Below the pieces are notes generated by a model that searched no databases, was not told where the DNA came from, and saw only the letters and a program-made list of their open reading frames with translations. From positions 65,921 to 129,920 of the forward strand of contig JAPOUT010000109.1 of NCBI GenBank assembly GCA_026708545.1: 64,000 nucleotides of DNA, in the 5' to 3' direction. Positions 59,035 through 64,000 of the stretch are shown one piece after another. This DNA is from Hyphomicrobiales bacterium. Lineage in GTDB: Bacteria > Pseudomonadota > Alphaproteobacteria > JAPOUT01. Both the position numbers and the translations under genes were made by a program. Numbering within the stretch: the stretch's first letter is position 1; each line of letters starts with the position of its first letter.

Positions 59035-59801
59035 ATAATTCCCAATTCTTTAAAGCTTGCATATTGTCCCTGTGAAACGACAAGATGGTCATGAATGGCG
59101 ATGCCGAGCGGTTGCGCGATAGCAATGAGGTTTCGTGTCATGTCGATATCGTTGCGTGAGGGAGACGGATCGCCGCCGGGATGATTGTGCACCAATACCA
59201 TCGCTGATGCACCTGTTTCCAACGCGCGTCTCAACACTTCGCGCGGATAAACGGGCGTGTGGTCAATGGTCCCGTGCTGGTGGATTTCTTCAGTGATAAG
59301 CTTGTCCTTGCGATCGAGAAAGAGGATATTAAGTTGCTCGATGTCGTTGTGCCCCATTTCCATGACAACATAGTCAATGACTGCACGCCATGATGATAAC
59401 ACCGGACGGTCAATGACCTCCTCACGGGCCATTCGCAGACCAATGGATTTAGTGAGAGCGAATTCGTCGGTGATACGATCGATAAAGCGGTTGCAGATGC
59501 CATTTAGGGCTTGGAGCTCGGACTCTCCCGCATTTAAAACTCCGTTGATGGTCTTAAAACGTTTGAGCAAGGTTTCCGCCATCGGTCTGACATTGCTTCC
59601 GGGAACGATACGAAACAACAAAAGCTCCAAAAGTTCATGGTCAGGAAGAGAATCAACTCGCGCGCAACGGAATCGTCGGCACAGACGCTCTCGACGTCCC
59701 GCCCGGAAAGTGTCGCCTGAAGGAAGAGAGACTTTCGTTTTTGTCTTAATCATGGTTGTTGGTTTGCTTTTCGTTTTGGTTTTGATTTTGCTGGCGGGCA
59801 T
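59031..59801 (-). CDS. radC: RadC-family JAB-domain protein
   Basis: LPDHELLELLLF, LVHNHPGGDPSPSRNDIDMTRNLIAIAQPLGIAIHDHLVVSQGQYASFKELG. Confidence 0.93.
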   Translation of the reverse strand: MPASKIKTKTKSKPTTMIKTKTKVSLPSGDTFRAGRRERLCRRFRCARVDSLPDHELLELLLFRIVPGSNVRPMAETLLKRFKTINGVLNAGESELQALNGICNRFIDRITDEFALTKSIGLRMAREEVIDRPVLSSWRAVIDYVVMEMGHNDIEQLNILFLDRKDKLITEEIHQHGTIDHTPVYPREVLRRALETGASAMVLVHNHPGGDPSPSRNDIDMTRNLIAIAQPLGIAIHDHLVVSQGQYASFKELGII

Positions 59802-59842
59802 GTATTTACTCTACGTTTTACACTGAGGAGGAGGAAGTTTTA

Positions 59843-60661
59843 TTAGTAAGGAGGGCAATCTCGTCCGGTTGGTGAACGTGTGAAGATGACAGCACCGTCG
59901 GCGCTGACGCCGATGGAATGCTCAAATTGCGCCGAGAGCGACCTATCTCTGGTAACGGCTGTCCATCCATCGTTGAGAAGTTTGACTTCGGGTTTGCCCA
60001 GGTTGATCATGGGTTCAATGGTGAAGCACATCCCTTCACGCAGGGTAATGCCTTCACCTCGCTTGCCATAATGGAGAATGTTTGGCGCATCGTGAAAAAC
60101 CAAGCCGATTCCGTGACCGCAGAAGTCACGCACTATCGAGTAGCGATTTTCTTCGGCAAATGTTTGTATCGCGGCGCCTATATCTCCCAACGTTGTTCCC
60201 GGACGTACTTCCCCAATGCCGCGCATCATTGCCTCGTAAGTTATTTTGACCAATCGGGCGGCTTTGCGAGGGACATCGCCGACGTAGTACATGCGTGAGC
60301 TGTCGCCATGCCACCCGTCCTTGATGAAGGTAATATCAATATTGAGAATGTCGCCTTCGCGTAATTTTTTTGCGTTGGGGATTCCGTGGCATACAACTTG
60401 ATTAACCGACGTACATATCGATTTGGGAAAACCCCGGTAATTTAATGGCGCCGGGATGCAGCCGCGATCAAGAGCGAAACCATAGGCAAGACGGTCAAGA
60501 TGCTCGGTTGTAACACCCGGGCGCACTTCGTCTACAAGCATGTCAAGCGCCTCTGCCGCAATACTGCCGACCGCCGACATCTTTGCGAAGGCCTCGGCAT
60601 CATAGAGTTTGATTTGCCCGGTATTGACCGGAGGAGATTCGAACGCTTGCACGTATTCCAT
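59843..60661 (-). CDS. map: Type I methionine aminopeptidase
   Basis: LNYRGFPKSICTSVNQVVCHGIPN, DILNIDITFIKDGWHGDSSRMYYVG, RDFCGHGIGLVFHDAPNI, FTIEPMINLG. Confidence 0.95.
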   Translation of the reverse strand: MEYVQAFESPPVNTGQIKLYDAEAFAKMSAVGSIAAEALDMLVDEVRPGVTTEHLDRLAYGFALDRGCIPAPLNYRGFPKSICTSVNQVVCHGIPNAKKLREGDILNIDITFIKDGWHGDSSRMYYVGDVPRKAARLVKITYEAMMRGIGEVRPGTTLGDIGAAIQTFAEENRYSIVRDFCGHGIGLVFHDAPNILHYGKRGEGITLREGMCFTIEPMINLGKPEVKLLNDGWTAVTRDRSLSAQFEHSIGVSADGAVIFTRSPTGRDCPPY

Positions 60662-60675
60662 TGCTGTGTCTCCGT

Positions 60676-61374
60676 TCAAGGAAATTCGACGGGAATTCTC
60701 TGCGAAATGCGGATGCCTGTCGTGCTCACGGAGCAATTATAGCAAAGAATCTCGACTCCCGCACGAATCCCCTCTTGCATGGCGTTAGAATATGCTGGAT
60801 CAATATCGCCTGCGGGAGCGAACCTTTCACAATCTTCTCGCTGCGCCACATACAACATTACCGCTCGGTGCCCCTGCCCAGCCAAAACGGAGAGTTCTTG
60901 TAGGTGCTTGACCCCGCGTGCGGTCTTGGCATCGGGGAATTCGGCAAGACCGGATTCGCGGCTTAAGGTTACACTTTTTACCTCAACATATGTCTTCGGC
61001 TCGGTGAGGAGGAAATCAATGCGGCTTTTCTCGGAAACCCGAACCTCCCGCTCAATCTTCTCGAAGCCGTGTATTTCTTTGATGCTCCCTTCGAGCAAAG
61101 CCTCATGGACGAGATCATTGGTTTTGCCGGTATGCACTCCGATAAGGGTGCCTGTCTCGGACTCGACTATCTCCCACGACCACGGCAATTTTCGTTTTGG
61201 GTTTGAGTGGCGAGAAAGCCACACGCGCCAGCCGGGCTGTGCGAGCCCCATCATGGAACCGGGATTGGGACAATGCGCCGTAACCACACTTTCATCGGCT
61301 AAGCGAACATCGGCGAAGAAGCGCTTATAGCGACGCTCCAAGCGCGCCTGTGTCAGGGGCGGGTCAAACTTCAT
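60676..61374 (-). CDS. sfsA: Sugar fermentation stimulation protein SfsA
   Basis: ERRYKRFFADVRLADESVVTAHCPNPGSMMGL, SRIDFLLTEPKTYVEVKSVTL, FPDAKTARGVKHLQEL. Confidence 0.95.
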   Translation of the reverse strand: MKFDPPLTQARLERRYKRFFADVRLADESVVTAHCPNPGSMMGLAQPGWRVWLSRHSNPKRKLPWSWEIVESETGTLIGVHTGKTNDLVHEALLEGSIKEIHGFEKIEREVRVSEKSRIDFLLTEPKTYVEVKSVTLSRESGLAEFPDAKTARGVKHLQELSVLAGQGHRAVMLYVAQREDCERFAPAGDIDPAYSNAMQEGIRAGVEILCYNCSVSTTGIRISQRIPVEFP

Positions 61375-61411
61375 ATTGTCCGAGCGGCACGACGGGGTTA
61401 AAGTTACACAA

Positions 61412-62188
61412 ATGAAGCAAGCACAAGAGAAAATTGTTCGAGCTGCGGTGCTGTTGATCGGCGATGAACTGCTGAGCGGTCAAACCCAAGACAGCAACCT
61501 AGCCCATATTGCAAAGCGGTTGCAGGAATGCGGCATCCGCATTGGTGAGGCTCGCATGGTCGCCGACAACACCGACGACATTCTAACCGCATTAAATCAT
61601 CTGCGCAAGCGTTATGACTATGTCCTGACAACTGGCGGCATCGGCCCTACGCACGACGATATTACCGCCGATGTTATTGCTCAAGCCTTTGGTGTGGAAA
61701 TTTCGCATAATGAGGAAGCAGTTCGACGTCTTGAGGCGCAATATACCGGTAGCAACTACGTCCTCAACGAGAGTCGCCTACGAATGGCGCGCATCCCCCA
61801 TGGGGCTCGTCTGATTGACAACCCTGTGAGCGGTGCGCCCGGATTCATGCTGGATAACGTTGTTGTGATGGCCGGAGTTCCGGAGATCATGCGGGCAATG
61901 TTGGAACATGCTGTTTCATTTTTGAAGGGTGGCACACTTGAGGAATCCCGTTCGGTTCGTGTGCATTTGGGCGAGGGAGATTTGGCTGCACCCTTGAGAC
62001 AATTACAAGAAAAGTGGAAAAATGTTCGAATAGGTTGTTATCCATCGTTTAGTGACGGAAAGCCTTCAGGCGTTCGTGTGGTTTTGCGCTCCAATGACAC
62101 CACTGCCTTGGAATCTGCTTTCAAGGCTTTGCTGGGAGTTCTGCGCGAGATGAGCGAAAATGTAGAGATTTTACAGAGGAAGGAGTAG
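61412..62188 (+). CDS. CinA/MoaB-type molybdopterin-binding domain protein
   Basis: AAVLLIGDELLSGQTQDSNLAHIAKRLQECGIRI, YDYVLTTGGIGPTHDDITADVIAQAFG. Confidence 0.9.
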   Translation: MKQAQEKIVRAAVLLIGDELLSGQTQDSNLAHIAKRLQECGIRIGEARMVADNTDDILTALNHLRKRYDYVLTTGGIGPTHDDITADVIAQAFGVEISHNEEAVRRLEAQYTGSNYVLNESRLRMARIPHGARLIDNPVSGAPGFMLDNVVVMAGVPEIMRAMLEHAVSFLKGGTLEESRSVRVHLGEGDLAAPLRQLQEKWKNVRIGCYPSFSDGKPSGVRVVLRSNDTTALESAFKALLGVLREMSENVEILQRKE

Positions 62189-62199
62189 GATTTAGACTG

Positions 62200-62284
62200 G
62201 CGGGCGTGGCGGAATGGTAGACGCTAGCGACTTAAAATCGCTTGGGCTGGTCCCGTGGGGGTTCGACTCCCCCCGCCCGCACCA
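62200..62284 (+). tRNA. tRNA-Leu(TAA)
   Basis: GCGGGCGTGGCGGAATGGTAGACGCTAGCGACTTAAAATCGCTTGGGCTGGTCCCGTGGGGGTTCGACTCCCCCCGCCCGCACCA; anticodon TAA, encoded CCA. Confidence 0.97.
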
Positions 62285-62375
62285 TCTCAAGGCTTTAGAG
62301 CCGGAGAGTCTAATCCCTGCAGCAGACGGTTGGCGTGATATAGTCGTACAGTGAAACTGTAGTATGAGTTCCCAT

Positions 62376-63059
62376 CTAAAGCCTCCGTCCTCTAGAAATT
62401 TCAGAACCAACCAGACCACGTAGCCGTGTAGAAGAAACTGAAAGCCTTGTGCCGGAAAGAAAACATACAGCCGGCGGCCGGGATCCTACAAGTTGATAGG
62501 CACGCTCAGGCGGAATGATACGAAAACCTCTCCTTCCACAGTTCATTGATATCAACGAGCGTGTCCTTGGCGCAACCAGCAAAGGGAGCAGTCGAGTTAA
62601 CTCGCGCCAATCACTCCAGCGTGGCAATTCCGTTAGGATATCCGAACCCATTAATAGAACAAACTGAACATGCGAATACCTCTGCCGCAGGACTCGCACA
62701 GCATCAACCGTGTAGCGCGTCCGCAAACGTATCTCAATATCGCTCACCCAGATACATCGTAGCGGATGTCCGGCGAAGCGACGTGCGCGTTCCAGACGCT
62801 CGCGTAACGATGCACTCGGCGTGTCTTTGAGAGGGTTTTGCGGCGTAACCATCCACCAGACCCAATCCAGTCGAGCTTGCCGCATTGCACGCAAGGAAAT
62901 CGCCACATGGCCTTCGTGAGCGGGATCAAAACTTCCCCCCAGCAAACCGATTCGCGCACCGGGGCGAACGTCGGGGAGATCAGGGGCGAAGTTGCCCACT
63001 CCCTCGCACCAGATATTTCCAGCCAACGAGTTGCTCCGCACCGACAGGTCCACGCGCAT
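62376..63059 (-). CDS. nadD: Nicotinate-nucleotide adenylyltransferase (start uncertain)
   Basis: [65 protein letters not shown]. Confidence 0.9.
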   Translation of the reverse strand: MRVDLSVRSNSLAGNIWCEGVGNFAPDLPDVRPGARIGLLGGSFDPAHEGHVAISLRAMRQARLDWVWWMVTPQNPLKDTPSASLRERLERARRFAGHPLRCIWVSDIEIRLRTRYTVDAVRVLRQRYSHVQFVLLMGSDILTELPRWSDWRELTRLLPLLVAPRTRSLISMNCGRRGFRIIPPERAYQLVGSRPPAVCFLSGTRLSVSSTRLRGLVGSEISRGRRL

Positions 63060-64000
63060 GGAACTTACCTGTTGCGATTCCGATTTCGGCTCCCATGCCG
63101 AGTTCACCACCGTCGGCAAATTGCGTTGAAGCGTTGTGGAGCAGAATGGCACTGTCGACGTTACGGAAGAATTGCGCGACCGCATCCGCATCCTCGCTGA
63201 CAATGCTTTCAGTGTGCCCGGATCCGTATGCAGCGATATGTTCGATAGCTCCCCTAACTCCATCGACAACTCCAAGCGTGATGATTTTATCGAGATATTC
63301 TTTGCTCCAATCTTCTCCGGTTGCGGCTTTTATATCGGGATAAATTTGCCGCGCACGATTGTCGCCACGGATTTCGCAACCGTGTTCACGCAGAGTTGAC
63401 GCCAATGCGCTGACATACTCTTGCGCACAGGCTGAATCGACCAGGAGAGTTTCCGCGGCACCGCAGATGCCGGTGCGTCTAAGTTTTGAGTTGACAACGA
63501 TTTCGCATGCCATGTCTAAGCGTGCGGATTTATCTACATAGACATGGCAAACACCTTCGAGGTGACCGAAAACGGGAACGCGCGCCTTATCCCAAACCAA
63601 CTCGACCAGCGAGCGGCCACCGCGCGGCACGATAACGTCAATGCAACCGTCCAAACCTGCGAGCATTTCGCTAACGGACCTGCGTTCGCGGGTCGGCACC
63701 AGCGCTATCGCCGCTCTCGGGAGTCCTGCGTGCTCAAGTCCTGCAACAACGCATCGATGCAAGGCCCGGTTAGAGTGAAAACTTTCGGAACCGCCACGCA
63801 GAATGGCTCCGTTCCCGGATTTGATGCACAAGCACGCGGCATCAAGGGTGACGCCCGGACGTGACTCATAAATCATCCCGATAACTCCCAACGGTGTTGC
63901 CATTCGCTCGATTTGTAATCCGTTGGGGCGCTCCCAAGACGCAAGCACGCGCAAGGGATCCGGCAATACAGCGATTTCTTTCAAGGCGGAAACAAAGCCT
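62980..64000 (-). CDS. proA: Glutamate-5-semialdehyde dehydrogenase, N-terminus cut by window edge
   Basis: [69 protein letters not shown]; open to base 64000. Confidence 0.95.
   Translation of the reverse strand, partial: GFVSALKEIAVLPDPLRVLASWERPNGLQIERMATPLGVIGMIYESRPGVTLDAACLCIKSGNGAILRGGSESFHSNRALHRCVVAGLEHAGLPRAAIALVPTRERRSVSEMLAGLDGCIDVIVPRGGRSLVELVWDKARVPVFGHLEGVCHVYVDKSARLDMACEIVVNSKLRRTGICGAAETLLVDSACAQEYVSALASTLREHGCEIRGDNRARQIYPDIKAATGEDWSKEYLDKIITLGVVDGVRGAIEHIAAYGSGHTESIVSEDADAVAQFFRNVDSAILLHNASTQFADGGELGMGAEIGIATGKFHARGPVGAEQLVGWKYLVRGSGQLRP

Noticed and set aside
62290-62400. Possible premature stop in nadD (in-frame text after the TAG includes ...SLYDYI...)
   Set aside because: My recollection is that many alphaproteobacterial NadD proteins end shortly after the SSTxxR motif, so the short C-terminus is probably normal; the post-stop similarity is too short to argue for truncation. 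The TACAGT-GAA-ACTGTA hairpin at 62347-62361 is more likely 3' UTR structure.
62192-62419. 75-aa minus-strand ORF over tRNA-Leu
   Set aside because: Overlaps the tRNA and the nadD end; a well-known annotation artefact across tRNA genes.
62200-62530. tRNA-Leu as an integration site for a mobile element
   Set aside because: The flank is nadD and cinA coding sequence; no integrase, no repeated tRNA 3' end, no foreign genes.

Overview
The window looks like a compact, mostly housekeeping alphaproteobacterial chromosome segment; the taxonomic call rests on gene content and order (ntrY-ntrX-trkA-trkH, ispDF fusion, hisZ plus short hisG, DUF1476). No phage, IS element, CRISPR array, rRNA or defence system could be supported. 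Main blocks: trkH(partial)-trkA-ntrX-ntrY; ispDF-pgpA; ispE-TPR lipoprotein-ppk1-hda-like-DUF2066-DUF4389-rhomboid-cbiB; hemB; coaD-gyrA-ssb; uvrA; a ~9.3 kb cobalamin cluster (cbiX-cobH-cobL-cobI-cbiG/cobJ-cobM, cobK-cbiD on the other strand, cobB); gshA-maf-infA-lolA-ftsK-hisN; a small ectoine/hydroxyectoine-degradation-like module (eutB-like, doeA-like, and a C-terminal fragment of a DAO-type FAD oxidoreductase); citrate synthase; phoU-pstBACS; hisS-hisZ-hisG; purB-radC-map-sfsA; cinA; nadD-proA(partial). Three tRNAs were read directly: Lys-TTT, Ser-TGA and Leu-TAA. The signals most worth a second look are a perfect 10-bp hairpin that buries the cbiX Shine-Dalgarno sequence and has a competing pairing, the reduced ectoine module with its coupled truncated oxidase, the oxygen-independent-type B12 gene set with a CbiG-CobJ fusion and His-rich CbiX tail, and several convergent antisense gene overlaps. 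I did not find a clearly new multi-gene system. All family names come from recognising motifs in the supplied translations; no database search was run.
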